DNA from: Pseudomonas sp. PSB18
GTDB taxonomy: Bacteria > Pseudomonadota > Gammaproteobacteria > Pseudomonadales > Pseudomonadaceae
Length of the DNA: 36,496 nt
Direction: 5' to 3'
Assembly (NCBI RefSeq): GCF_014596565.1
Contig: NZ_NOIN01000019.1
Span: 1-36,496, forward strand
The notes below the pieces were generated by a model. The model was not told where the DNA came from. It did no database searches and saw only the letters and a program-made list of their open reading frames with translations. Below are positions 8,405-16,514 of the stretch, in pieces. The stretch's first letter is position 1. Every line of letters begins with the position of its first letter. Both the position numbers and the translations under genes were made by a program.

Positions 8405-9298
8405 TCAGGCCTGGTGGAGCTGCGCTTTAAGCAGGTCGCGGAAAGTCTGGATCAGCGGCTCGCGGCTGCGGCCCCGGCGCATGATCATCGAAAACGGCGC
8501 CTGATAACCGAACGTGGCCGGCAGCAGCACCCGCAAGTCGCCCCTGTCGACCCAGGCCTGGGCGTAATGCTCGGGTAAATAACCGACGTAGGCGCCAGAC
8601 AAGACCAGGATCAGTTGCGCCTCCATGCTCTCCACCGTCGCAGCGCTGTGCTTGAAGCCGTGGCGGGCCAGCTCGGCCTGGCTCCAATAACCACGCCCGA
8701 CCATCCGCTGTTGGGTGATGAGCTGTTCGGGAATGCGCCGTTCGTTGAACAGGGGGTGGCGGTTGCTGCAGTACAACCAGTGCTGCTCGCGGTACAGCGG
8801 CATGTAGACCAGCCCGCTCATGCGCGTGGAAAAAGCACCGATGGCCAGGTCCAGGCGGTTGTCCTGCACGCCGAGTTGCAGTTCGTAAGGGCTCATGACC
8901 GACAAGTGCAGGTGCACCGCCGGGTGCTCAAGGCTGTAGGCGCCAATGACTTCGGCGAACGGCAGGGCCTTGTCGCTGACGGTGGAATCGATCACCCCCA
9001 GGTTCAACGTGCCACGCAACTCACCCTTCAGCGCTGCGGCGTACTGCTCGAAACCTTCGAGCTCGCCCAACAGGCGCAGGGTTTCCTGATGGAACAACTC
9101 GCCCTTGCTGGTCAGGCTGAAACCGCCCCGACCGCGATGACACAGCACCAGGCCCAAGGCCGACTCGAGCTGGCTCATGTAGGTGCTGATGGCCGACGTC
9201 GAGAGGTTGAGTTCGTGCTGGGCATTGGCGAACCCCTGGTGCCGGACCACGCTGACGAAAATGCGCAGCAGTTTCAGGTCGGGTAGAGCGTTGGTCAT
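8405..9298 (-). CDS. gbuR: LysR-type regulator, GbuR-like activator of guanidinobutyrate catabolism
   Basis: 297 residues with an N-terminal winged helix-turn-helix (LRIFVSVVRHQGFANAQHELNLS, then STSAISTYMSQLE) and a periplasmic-binding-like effector domain. It is divergent from gbuA with a shared 164-nt control region containing a LysR-style dyad, the same arrangement as PA1422 (gbuR) and PA1421 (gbuA) in P. aeruginosa, where the regulator induces gbuA in response to 4-guanidinobutyrate. No clear ribosome site precedes the ATG. The regulatory role is inferred from context and synteny. Confidence 0.85.
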   Translation of the reverse strand: MTNALPDLKLLRIFVSVVRHQGFANAQHELNLSTSAISTYMSQLESALGLVLCHRGRGGFSLTSKGELFHQETLRLLGELEGFEQYAAALKGELRGTLNLGVIDSTVSDKALPFAEVIGAYSLEHPAVHLHLSVMSPYELQLGVQDNRLDLAIGAFSTRMSGLVYMPLYREQHWLYCSNRHPLFNERRIPEQLITQQRMVGRGYWSQAELARHGFKHSAATVESMEAQLILVLSGAYVGYLPEHYAQAWVDRGDLRVLLPATFGYQAPFSMIMRRGRSREPLIQTFRDLLKAQLHQA

Positions 9299-9353
9299 GG
9301 GAGGGTTCCAGTACGGGCATGCGCTGCTTGCGAGTCTATCGCCCCGCTCCGCA

Positions 9354-9377
9354 TTAGTTTAGAAAAATCTGAACTAA
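9354..9377. promoter_or_regulatory. LysR-type operator dyad in the gbuR-gbuA intergenic region
   Basis: A 24-bp near-palindrome has half-sites TTAGTTTAGA and TCTGAACTAA; 9 of 12 base pairs are complementary, with three mismatches (two central). It contains the T-N11-A core expected of LysR binding sites. It lies 56 bp upstream of the gbuR start and 85 bp upstream of the gbuA start, suited to autoregulation and gbuA activation. Confidence 0.65.
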
Positions 9378-9462
9378 GTATTTGCCCCCAGCGATTCTTC
9401 GCGGCCAAGGCTTTTCGCAGAATCGGCCCCTGATAACTAAAACAAACGATGAGGCCCTACCT

Positions 9463-10413
9463 GTGGACAAGATTCTTCACCAACCACTGGGCGGCAACGA
9501 AATGCCGCGCTTCGGCGGCATCGCCACCATGATGCGACTTCCCCATGTGCCCACCGCCGCAGGCCTGGACGCTGCCTTCGTCGGCGTGCCGCTGGACATC
9601 GGCACCTCCCTGCGCGCCGGCACCCGCTTCGGGCCCCGGGAGATCCGCGCCGAATCCGTGATGATCCGCCCCTACAACATGGCCACCGGTGCCGCACCGT
9701 TCGACTCGCTGTCGGTCGCCGACATCGGTGACGTGGCGATCAACACCTTCAACCTGCTGGACGCCGTGCGGATCATCGAGGAGTCGTACCACAAGATCCT
9801 CGAACACAATGTCATCCCGCTGACCCTGGGCGGCGACCACACCATCACCCTGCCGATCCTGCGGGCCATCCACAAGAAACACGGCAAGGTCGGCCTGGTG
9901 CACATCGACGCCCATGCCGATGTGAACGACCACATGTTCGGCGAGAAAATCGCCCACGGCACCACCTTCCGCCGCGCCGTCGAAGAAGGCTTGCTCGATT
10001 GCGACCGCGTGGTGCAGATCGGCCTGCGGGCGCAGGGCTACACCGCCGATGACTTCAACTGGAGCCGCCGCCAGGGCTTTCGCGTGGTCCAGGCCGAAGA
10101 GTGCTGGCACCATTCCCTGGCACCGCTGATGGCCGAAGTCCGGGAGAAAGTCGGCGGCGGCCCGGTGTATCTGAGCTTCGACATCGATGGGATCGACCCG
10201 GCCTGGGCCCCCGGCACCGGCACCCCGGAAATCGGCGGCCTGACCACCATCCAGGCCATCGAAATCGTGCGCGGCTGCCAAGGTCTCGATCTGGTCGGTT
10301 GCGATCTGGTGGAAGTCTCGCCACCGTACGACACCACCGGCAACACCTCGCTGCTGGGCGCCAACCTGCTGTACGAGATGCTCTGCGTACTGCCCGGCGT
10401 GGCCCATCGCTGA
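9463..10413 (+). CDS. gbuA: Guanidinobutyrase (ureohydrolase family, agmatinase-like)
   Basis: 316 residues starting at GTG 9463, with GAGG 8 nt upstream. The frame stays open further upstream, but the protein from this GTG (V/M-D-K-I-L-H-Q-P-L-G-G-N-E-M-P-R-F-G-G) matches the known N-terminus of GbuA. Binuclear manganese ligands are all present: H126 in GGDHT, D149, H151 and D153 in DAHAD, and D240 and D242 in SFDIDGIDP. It hydrolyses 4-guanidinobutyrate to 4-aminobutyrate and urea in the arginine transaminase/dehydrogenase route; cytoplasmic. It heads an operon with an NTF2-like gene and transporters. A strict agmatinase is the alternative, but the sequence and neighbours resemble PA1421. 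Confidence 0.93.
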   Translation: MDKILHQPLGGNEMPRFGGIATMMRLPHVPTAAGLDAAFVGVPLDIGTSLRAGTRFGPREIRAESVMIRPYNMATGAAPFDSLSVADIGDVAINTFNLLDAVRIIEESYHKILEHNVIPLTLGGDHTITLPILRAIHKKHGKVGLVHIDAHADVNDHMFGEKIAHGTTFRRAVEEGLLDCDRVVQIGLRAQGYTADDFNWSRRQGFRVVQAEECWHHSLAPLMAEVREKVGGGPVYLSFDIDGIDPAWAPGTGTPEIGGLTTIQAIEIVRGCQGLDLVGCDLVEVSPPYDTTGNTSLLGANLLYEMLCVLPGVAHR

Positions 10414-10422
10414 GGCGCCGTC

Positions 10423-10830
10423 ATGAACGAACGGGATCAAGTACTCAAGGCCGCCGCTGAACTGGTGTCGGCCTTCGCTCGCAACGATCGTGACGCCTAT
10501 TTCGGCGCATTCACCGTTGACGCGAGCTTCGTGTTCCACACCCTCGAACAGCCCCTGTTGTCTCGCGATGCCTATCAGGTGTTGTGGGACCGCTGGCGGT
10601 CCGAGGAGGGTTTCGAGGTGCTCTCGTGCACCTCGACCAACGCCTTCGTCAGCCTGCAAGGGGACGTGGCGGTTTTCATCCATGACGTGGCCACCGAGCT
10701 GCGCATGCTAGGGGAGCGACACTTTAGCCAGGAGCGCGAGACCATTGTGTTTCGCCAAGAACAACAAGGCCTATGGCTGGCCTGTCACGAACATTTGTCC
10801 GCAATGCCGGAAGGGCTGCCAATCCCTTAG
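10423..10830 (+). CDS. NTF2/SnoaL-like protein (PA1420-type) in the gbuA operon
   Basis: 135 residues, no signal peptide or membrane segment. The pattern of an early helix (AAELVSAFARNDRDAYFGAFTVDASFVFH), a central strand block and a final W-L-A-C-H-E-H-L-S is typical of the NTF2-like cone fold (SnoaL/DUF4440 type). Its ATG lies 9 nt after the gbuA stop and uses a GAGG overlapping that stop, so translation is coupled. Its role is unknown; it may bind or process a guanidino compound. The same gene occupies this position in P. aeruginosa. Confidence 0.8.
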   Translation: MNERDQVLKAAAELVSAFARNDRDAYFGAFTVDASFVFHTLEQPLLSRDAYQVLWDRWRSEEGFEVLSCTSTNAFVSLQGDVAVFIHDVATELRMLGERHFSQERETIVFRQEQQGLWLACHEHLSAMPEGLPIP

Positions 10831-10840
10831 CAACAGGTGA

Positions 10841-10859
10841 CGCCCGCACACGACGGGCG
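10841..10859 (+). terminator. Small GC hairpin between the NTF2-like gene and the permease
   Basis: A CGCCCG stem, 7-nt loop and CGGGCG lie in the 52-nt gap. There is no T-run after it, so it is a weak candidate for a rho-independent terminator. It may instead modulate read-through or protect the upstream message. Confidence 0.3.
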
Positions 10860-10882
10860 CGCCTTAATGACCGGAGCAGATC

Positions 10883-12433
10883 ATGCATAACAATAACGAC
10901 AACAGCCTTACGCAAATTGAAACCTTCGGGGTCGAACAGATCCCGGACCACGAACGAACCGCCGGCCCAAGCGACCTGTTTCGCCTGATCTTCGGCGGCG
11001 CCAACACCTTCGCCACTGCCGTGCTCGGCAGTTTTCCGGTGCTGTTCGGCCTTTCGTTCCAGGCAGGAGCCTGGGCGATCGTACTGGGCGTGCTGGTGGG
11101 TTCGATCATCCTCGCCCCCATGGGCCTGTTCGGCCCACTCAACGGGACCAACAACGCCGTGTCTTCCGGCGCCCACTTCGGCGTGCACGGGCGGATAGTC
11201 GGTTCGTTCCTGTCGCTGCTGACGGCCATCGCGTTCTTCTCGCTGTCCGTCTGGAGTTCGGGGGACGCGCTGATCGGTGGCGCCAAGCGCTTGATTGGTG
11301 TGCCAGAAACCGACCTGAGCCTGGGTTTGGCCTACGGCCTGTTCGCCCTGCTGGTACTGACGGTGTGCATCTATGGCTTCCGCTTCATGCTGTGGGTCAA
11401 CCGGATCGCCGTGTGGGCCGCCAGCCTGCTGTTCCTGCTGGGCATCTTCGCCTTCGCACCGGCCTTCGACAGCCAGTTCGCCGGCACCGTCGGTCTCGGC
11501 CAACCGGGTTTCTGGGCAGCCTTCATCGGCGCGGCGCTGGTGGCCATGAGCAACCCGATTTCCTTCGGTGCGTTCCTCGGTGACTGGTCGCGCTACATCC
11601 CGCGCCACACGCCCAAGCGTCGCATCATGGCAGCGGTGATCGCCGCGCAACTGGCGACGCTGATTCCGTTCCTGTTCGGCCTCGCCACCGCCACCATCGT
11701 GGCGATCAAGGCACCGGACTACATCGCGGCGAATAACTACGTGGGCGGGCTGCTGGCGGTATCGCCGACCTGGTTCTTCCTGCCGGTGTGCCTGATTGCG
11801 GTGATCGGCGGCATGTCCACCGGCACCACGTCGCTGTATGGCACCGGGTTGGATATGTCCAGCGTGTTTCCCCGGGTGCTGTCGCGGGTCAAGGCGACGC
11901 TGTTGATCGGCGTGCTGTCGATTGCCTTCATCTTCATCGGGCGCTTCGCGGCGAACCTGGTGCAGAGCGTGTCGACCTTCGCCGTGCTGATCATCACCTG
12001 CACCACCCCGTGGATGGTGATCATGATCATCGGCCTGCTGGTGCGACGCGGTTTCTACTGCCCGGATGACCTGCAAGTGTTCACCCGGGGCGAAACCGGC
12101 GGCCGCTACTGGTTCAGCCACGGCTGGAACTGGCGTGGCCTGGGGGCGTGGATCCCCAGCGCGCTGGTCGGGCTGTGCTTCGTCAACCTGCCGGGGCAGT
12201 TCGTCGGCCCGCTGGGCGAACTGGCCGGCGGCATCGACATCAGCCTGCCGGTAACGCTGGGCCTGGCTTCGGTGGTGTACCTGGTGTTGCTCGGGGTGTT
12301 CCCGGAACCGAAGGCGGTGTATGGACCGGGGGATTCGCGTAGCAAGGGTTTGGAGCATCCCAATGAGCCGAGCGCCGAACCTGTGGCGAGGGGATTTATC
12401 CCCGCTGGAGCGCTAAGCGGTCCCAATCCCTGA
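10883..12433 (+). CDS. NCS1-family permease (purine-cytosine permease type, PA1419-like), C-terminus run into a REP
   Basis: 516 residues with about 12 hydrophobic segments; GGAG lies 6 nt before the ATG. It belongs to the cytosine/purine/thiamine permease (NCS1) family: LIFGGANTFATAVLGSFPVLFGLS near the N-terminus and a central MSNPISFGAFLGDWSRY, the D-x-S-R-Y motif of NCS1 helix 6. Located downstream of gbuA, it probably imports a guanidino compound or a related cationic nutrient; the substrate is inferred. The last 17 codons (from 12382) are encoded by a REP palindrome and give a non-family tail, VARGFIPAGALSG and a few residues. The native end was probably near SRSKGLEHPNE. Confidence 0.88.
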   Translation: MHNNNDNSLTQIETFGVEQIPDHERTAGPSDLFRLIFGGANTFATAVLGSFPVLFGLSFQAGAWAIVLGVLVGSIILAPMGLFGPLNGTNNAVSSGAHFGVHGRIVGSFLSLLTAIAFFSLSVWSSGDALIGGAKRLIGVPETDLSLGLAYGLFALLVLTVCIYGFRFMLWVNRIAVWAASLLFLLGIFAFAPAFDSQFAGTVGLGQPGFWAAFIGAALVAMSNPISFGAFLGDWSRYIPRHTPKRRIMAAVIAAQLATLIPFLFGLATATIVAIKAPDYIAANNYVGGLLAVSPTWFFLPVCLIAVIGGMSTGTTSLYGTGLDMSSVFPRVLSRVKATLLIGVLSIAFIFIGRFAANLVQSVSTFAVLIITCTTPWMVIMIIGLLVRRGFYCPDDLQVFTRGETGGRYWFSHGWNWRGLGAWIPSALVGLCFVNLPGQFVGPLGELAGGIDISLPVTLGLASVVYLVLLGVFPEPKAVYGPGDSRSKGLEHPNEPSAEPVARGFIPAGALSGPNP

Positions 12434-12514
12434 TACCTCGGTGCATCAGACAGACTTGAGTCGACTGTTCGGGGGCTGCTTCGCAGCCCAGCGGGGATAA
12501 ATCCCCTCGCCACA
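12382..12514. repeat. REPIN-like palindromic element overlapping the permease 3' end
   Basis: Same family as 6135-6281: it begins TGTGGCGAGGGGATTTATCC and ends with the complementary CCCCTCGCCACA, with inner GCTG...CAGC hairpins. The first 52 nt are read as coding sequence by the NCS1 permease, whose stop lies inside the element. The rest separates the permease from the SSS symporter. Confidence 0.85.
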
Positions 12515-12570
12515 AAAAGCATCACTCATCCCGACCTTCTTATAAAAAATACAATCGGAGACCCGCCACT

Positions 12571-13959
12571 ATGGCTTTGGATTTAATCGTCGTTCTCATC
12601 TATGCCGCCGGCATGATCGCCCTCGGCTGGTACGGCATGCGCCGCGCCAAAACCCGTGACGACTACCTGGTCGCCGGGCGCAACCTCGGCCCGGGCTTCT
12701 ACCTGGGCACCATGGCCGCCACCGTACTGGGCGGTGCGTCCACCATCGGCACCGTGCGCCTGGGCTATGTCCATGGGATTTCCGGGTTCTGGCTGTGCGG
12801 CGCCATCGGCCTGGGCATCGTCGGCCTGAGCCTGTTCCTGGCCAAGCCGTTGCTCAAGCTGAAGATCTATACCGTTACCCAGGTATTGGAGCGCCGCTAC
12901 AACCCGGCCGCACGCCATGCCAGTGCATTGATCATGCTGGTTTATGCGCTGATGATCGGGGCCACGTCGACCATCGCCATTGGCACCGTCATGCAGGTGC
13001 TGTTCGGCCTGCCCTTCTGGGTCTCGATCCTGGTAGGCGGCGGCGTGGTGGTGCTGTATTCCACCATCGGCGGCATGTGGTCGCTGACCCTCACCGACAT
13101 CGTGCAGTTCCTGATCATGACCGTCGGCCTGGTGTTCCTGCTGATGCCGATGTCCATCATGGACGCCGGCGGCTGGGATGCGATGGTGGCGAAACTACCG
13201 GCCAGTTACTTCGACCTCACCGCGATCGGCTGGGACACCATCATCACTTACTTCCTGATCTACTTCTTCGGCATCTTCATCGGTCAGGACATCTGGCAGC
13301 GGGTGTTCACCGCTCGCAGCGAAGGCGTGGCAAAAGTGGCTGGCACCGCTGCTGGTTTGTACTGCGTGCTGTACGGTCTGGCCGGGGCGCTGATCGGCAT
13401 GGCGGCCAAGGTGCTGCTGCCGGACCTTGCCAACGTCAACAATGCCTTCGCCAGCATCGTCCAGACCAGCCTGCCCAGCGGCATACGCGGGCTGGTGGTC
13501 GCTGCCGCGCTGGCAGCGCTGATGTCCACCGCCGCGGCAGGCCTGCTCGCGGCCTCGACCACCGTCGTCCAGGACCTACTGCCCCGTCTGCGCCAAGGCC
13601 GCGAAAGCACCAGCGGCGACGCCCATGAAAACCGCATCGCGACCCTGTTGATGGGCGTGGTGGTGCTGGGCATCGCCCTGGTGGTCAGCGACGTGATCAG
13701 CGCCCTGACCCTGGCCTACAACCTGCTAGTGGGCGGCATGCTGATCCCGTTGATCGGTGCCATCTACTGGAAGCGCGCCACCACGGCGGGGGCGATCACC
13801 AGCATGTCCCTGGGCTTCCTGACCGCGCTGTTCTTCATGCTCAAGGATGGCCTGGACGCCAACACGCCGATCTACTACAGCCTGAGCGTAGCGTTGGTGA
13901 GTTTTGTGGTGGTGAGTCTGTTGTCGCCACGCTCGAATGTGGTGGCGAAGATGGTTTGA
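12571..13959 (+). CDS. Sodium:solute symporter (SSS family, PA1418-like)
   Basis: 462 residues with about 13 hydrophobic helices and the SSS fingerprints TRDDYLVAGRNLGPG near the start, KIYTVTQVLERRYNP, and GGMWSLTLTDIVQFLIM. It should import a solute with Na+ across the inner membrane. GGAG lies 10 nt before the ATG. It follows the NCS1 permease in the gbuA region with a REPIN between them, as the equivalent symporter follows in PA1418; the likely substrate is a guanidino or amino acid-like compound, which is inference. Co-transcription with the permease is possible but the palindrome could reduce it. Confidence 0.88.
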   Translation: MALDLIVVLIYAAGMIALGWYGMRRAKTRDDYLVAGRNLGPGFYLGTMAATVLGGASTIGTVRLGYVHGISGFWLCGAIGLGIVGLSLFLAKPLLKLKIYTVTQVLERRYNPAARHASALIMLVYALMIGATSTIAIGTVMQVLFGLPFWVSILVGGGVVVLYSTIGGMWSLTLTDIVQFLIMTVGLVFLLMPMSIMDAGGWDAMVAKLPASYFDLTAIGWDTIITYFLIYFFGIFIGQDIWQRVFTARSEGVAKVAGTAAGLYCVLYGLAGALIGMAAKVLLPDLANVNNAFASIVQTSLPSGIRGLVVAAALAALMSTAAAGLLAASTTVVQDLLPRLRQGRESTSGDAHENRIATLLMGVVVLGIALVVSDVISALTLAYNLLVGGMLIPLIGAIYWKRATTAGAITSMSLGFLTALFFMLKDGLDANTPIYYSLSVALVSFVVVSLLSPRSNVVAKMV

Positions 13960-13974
13960 TTATCGATAAACGAC

Positions 13975-14063
13975 TGTGGGAGCGAGCCTGCTCGCGATGG
14001 CGGCGTATCAGCGACGGCTTATACTGCTGATACAACGCATTCGCGAGCAGGCTCGCTCCCACA
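13975..14063. repeat. REPIN-like palindrome (TGTGGGAGCGAG type)
   Basis: Two 23-nt arms are perfect complements, starting TGTGGGAGCGAGCCTGCTCG. They flank a 43-nt centre containing imperfect inverted GTATCAG / CTGATAC. It lies between convergent genes (SSS symporter and the 42-codon ORF). A near-identical pair is at 21627-21716. Confidence 0.88.
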
Positions 14064-14083
14064 AAAATGGCGCCAGAGGATAA

Positions 14084-14212
14084 TCAGCGGCGACGCGGCT
14101 GGCGGCGGCGTTGCTCGTCATCGGTGCGGATCGGGATCGGCTGCATGGGCGGTTCGATCAGGCCGAGTGCGACACCCAAGTCGTGAAGCCAGTTCTGGAT
14201 TTTCTCTTTCAT
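14084..14212 (-). CDS. Small conserved protein of the PA1414 family, 42 residues
   Basis: ATG with GAGGGG about 7 nt upstream. The protein starts MKEKIQNWLHDLGVALGLIE, then a Pro-rich linker PPMQPIPIR and an arginine-rich tail (DEQRRRQPRRR). No signal peptide. The amphipathic N-terminal helix and strongly basic end suggest nucleic-acid or membrane contact, but the function is unknown. It lies between the SSS symporter and a LysR gene as PA1414 does in P. aeruginosa. The upstream region is the site of the SicX small RNA in that species, so translation of this ORF may be secondary to the RNA. Confidence 0.75.
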   Translation of the reverse strand: MKEKIQNWLHDLGVALGLIEPPMQPIPIRTDDEQRRRQPRRR

Positions 14213-14300
14213 CGTGGTGCCCCCTCAGGGTCATGCGAGCGGCAGATTTCTGTGGCCCCTTCGCGTTGATAATAGTCCGATGTGCTGCGCAATGCTCGTC
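14213..14300 (-). ncRNA. Candidate SicX-like sRNA / 5' leader upstream of the PA1414-like ORF
   Basis: In P. aeruginosa, SicX is an oxygen-responsive, Anr-activated sRNA processed from the transcript leading PA1414. Here the corresponding leader lies directly above the PA1414-like ORF and downstream of an ANR-like box at 14327-14340. If that box acts at about -41, transcription would start near 14292. The exact ends are not visible; the coordinates mark the region only. A TATTAT on the minus strand near 14264-14270 is an alternative -10. Confidence 0.4.
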
Positions 14301-14326
14301 TCTGTTTGCAATGATCTGTTACTGAA

Positions 14327-14340
14327 TTGATCCAAATCCC
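14327..14340. promoter_or_regulatory. ANR/FNR-like box TTGAT-CCAA-ATCCC
   Basis: It matches the TTGAT-N4-ATCAA consensus at 8 of 10 defined bases. It lies 115 nt upstream of the 42-codon ORF and just beyond the stop of the upstream LysR gene. It would place the leader RNA under oxygen-limitation control, as for SicX in P. aeruginosa. Confidence 0.5.
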
Positions 14341-14351
14341 ACGTCCGTAGT

Positions 14352-15245
14352 TCAAGCCGATTGGGCCGTTGCCACGGGCCTCCGCGGCCAGGCCTGTTGC
14401 TGCAACTCGATCCAGGCATTCAGGTTGGCCCCGACCATGCCTTTGCGCCACATCAGCCAGGTCGTGGCGCTGGCGAACGGCTCGGCCAACGGATGCACCG
14501 CCACCCGCTCGCGGCCCGGCATGCTGGCCAGCATTGACTCGGACAACAACGCCACCCCGGACCCGGCAATCACGCACGCCAGCATCCCCTGGTAAGACTC
14601 GATCTCCATCGCCCGGCCCATGGTTGCATGGTCATGGGCAAACCAGGCTTCCAGGCGCATGCGGTACGAACAGCCCCGGCGGAAGGTGAACACCGAGCGA
14701 CCCTGGACATCCAGCGCACTGCGCACCGGCGGATGATCGGCCTCGGTGATCACCACCAATCGCTCGTCGCACAACGGCACCCCGTCCAATCCCGCCAGCT
14801 CCAGCGGGCCATCCACCAGCGCCGCATCGAGCCGCCCGGTGAGCAAGCCCTCGAGCAATTCGCCGCTGGGCCCGGACTGCACTTGCAGGTTCACCGCCGG
14901 ATACGCCCGGTGATAACTGGCCAGCAGGTCCGGCAGATGAATCGCCGCCGTGCTGTACATGGTGCCCAGCACAAATTCCCCGGCCGGTTGACCACCCTGC
15001 ACGGCCGCATGGGCTTCATCGTGCAAGGCAAAGAGCTTGGCCGCGTAGTCCAACAGGACTTTTCCCGCAGGCGATAGCTGCAAGCGCTGACGCTCCCGCA
15101 GGAAAAGATCCACGCCCAATTGCTCTTCGAGCTGCTTGAGCCGGGTCGACAGGTTCGACGGTACCCGGTGCAGGCGCTCGGCGGCACGGGTGATGGACCC
15201 CTCCTCGGCCACGGCCTGGAAAATCCGTAACTGGCTGAACTCCAC
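14352..15245 (-). CDS. LysR-type transcriptional regulator (PA1413-like)
   Basis: 297 residues from GTG 15245, which has GGAG six bases upstream. A TTG at 15257 would overlap that ribosome site and is rejected. The winged helix is MEFSQLRIFQAVAEEGSITR then AAERLHRVPSNLSTRLKQLE, a clear LysR DNA-binding domain. The rest is a substrate-binding domain with GEFVLGTMYSTAAIHLPDLL. It is divergent from the MFS transporter gene with a 102-nt shared region holding a T-N11-A dyad, so it probably controls that transporter and itself. The effector is unknown. Confidence 0.88.
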   Translation of the reverse strand: MEFSQLRIFQAVAEEGSITRAAERLHRVPSNLSTRLKQLEEQLGVDLFLRERQRLQLSPAGKVLLDYAAKLFALHDEAHAAVQGGQPAGEFVLGTMYSTAAIHLPDLLASYHRAYPAVNLQVQSGPSGELLEGLLTGRLDAALVDGPLELAGLDGVPLCDERLVVITEADHPPVRSALDVQGRSVFTFRRGCSYRMRLEAWFAHDHATMGRAMEIESYQGMLACVIAGSGVALLSESMLASMPGRERVAVHPLAEPFASATTWLMWRKGMVGANLNAWIELQQQAWPRRPVATAQSA

Positions 15246-15281
15246 GACTTTCTCCAAAAAGGAACAAGTTACTCACTATTA

Positions 15282-15296
15282 TTCATTTTTAATGAA
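15282..15296. promoter_or_regulatory. Inverted repeat TTCAT-N5-ATGAA, candidate LysR operator
   Basis: Perfect 5-bp arms with a 5-nt A/T spacer in the divergent region of the LysR gene and the MFS transporter, within an AT-rich patch. It contains a T-N11-A core. Confidence 0.5.
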
Positions 15297-15347
15297 AGTC
15301 AATCGGTTCTAGCCTGACGGTCATTCGCCTCACTGTGGAGAACGACC

Positions 15348-16514
15348 ATGTCGCCCCTTGTTCGCCTGCTCGCCAGCTTCATCGCCTTGATGATGGCCAT
15401 GGGCATCGGCCGCTTCGCCCTGACACCTCAGTTACCTCATCTCATCGGCGAAGGTCAGATCGACTTGACCGCCGCCGGTCTGATTGCCGCCGCCAACTAC
15501 CTGGGTTATTTCCTTGGCGCACTGGACGCCATGTTCGCCCGTCGACCGGAACAGGTGCGTCGACGTTTGCTCGGCGGCCTCTGGCTGTGCGTGCTGCTGA
15601 CCCTGGCGTCGTTCTGGGCCTGGGGTTTCTGGCCGCACCTTGCACTGCGCTTCGGCACGGGCGTGGCGAGTGCCTGGGTGTTGGTGATGATCACGGCCTT
15701 GAGCCAGCCCCTGGCAGCTGCGGCGGGACGGCCACGACTGGGCGCGCTGGTATTCGCCGGACCGGGGCTGGGGATTTTTCTTACAGGCTTGCTGGCCTTG
15801 GGCTCAAACCTGTTGGCCCAGACGTCGGCCACGCTGTGGCTGGTGTATGCCGGTGTGGCCCTGGCGATGCTGCTGGTGGTGCTGCCAATCCTGCCGCAAC
15901 CCGCCGCAGCCGTGACCGTTGCACCGCCGGCCGGCTCATCGCCGAACCGTGACATTGCCCGGCTCGGCGTGGTGTACGCCTTGTACGGCGTGGGCTACAT
16001 CATTCCCGCCACGTTCCTGTCGCAGATGGCCTCGGCGCAATTCCATGGTCAATGGCAGGCCGATCTGTTCTGGCCCTGCTTCGGCCTGGCCGCCGCCCTC
16101 GGTGTATTGCTGGTGAGCCTGCGCCGACCGACTCCAAACAGCACCGGCCGCTGGTTGATCGGCACGTTATGGCTGCAGGCCGCCGGAGTGTTCGCCTGCC
16201 TGCTGGGCAGCGGGCCGGGGCTGGCGCTGGGGGTCATCCTGTGTGGCACGCCGTTCCTGGCGTGCATGCAACTGGTGATGCTGCGCTCCCGGGAACTGGC
16301 CCCCCATGCCACCCAGCGCAACGCCGGGCTGTTGACCGCCTGCTTTGCCGTGGGCCAGCTCAGCGGGCCGTTGCTGGCGGCGCTGAGCAGCCACTTCAGC
16401 GGTGGCCTGCAACCGGCGCTGATCGTTGCCGGCTGCGGCCTGGTGCTGTCCGGTGGGTTGTTGCTACCGCGCCGGAGCGCGGTGAACCCTTGCGCCCAAA
16501 CCGTCCTGCGTTGA
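15348..16514 (+). CDS. MFS transporter of the YbfB/YjiJ family
   Basis: 388 residues with about 12 hydrophobic helices. The N-terminal MAMGIGRFALTPQLPHLI motif (GxGRFxxxPxLP) is the hallmark of YbfB/YjiJ-type major facilitators. GGAG lies 7 nt before the ATG. It is inner-membrane and of unknown substrate; the divergent LysR gene is the likely regulator. Its stop codon abuts that of the convergent NCS1 transporter (TGA immediately followed by TCA), leaving no intergenic base for a terminator. Confidence 0.87.
   Translation: MSPLVRLLASFIALMMAMGIGRFALTPQLPHLIGEGQIDLTAAGLIAAANYLGYFLGALDAMFARRPEQVRRRLLGGLWLCVLLTLASFWAWGFWPHLALRFGTGVASAWVLVMITALSQPLAAAAGRPRLGALVFAGPGLGIFLTGLLALGSNLLAQTSATLWLVYAGVALAMLLVVLPILPQPAAAVTVAPPAGSSPNRDIARLGVVYALYGVGYIIPATFLSQMASAQFHGQWQADLFWPCFGLAAALGVLLVSLRRPTPNSTGRWLIGTLWLQAAGVFACLLGSGPGLALGVILCGTPFLACMQLVMLRSRELAPHATQRNAGLLTACFAVGQLSGPLLAALSSHFSGGLQPALIVAGCGLVLSGGLLLPRRSAVNPCAQTVLR

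Noticed and set aside
9457..10683. A 408-codon frame antisense to gbuA
   Set aside because: Spans gbuA and the following gene; gbuA motifs are complete on the other strand.
10724..12358. A 544-codon frame antisense to the NCS1 permease
   Set aside because: Charged, repetitive composition typical of the complement of a membrane protein gene; no domains.
14209..14577. A 122-codon minus-strand frame over the SicX-like region
   Set aside because: It runs through the end of the LysR gene in another frame and into the ribosome site of the 42-codon ORF; composition is not coding-like.
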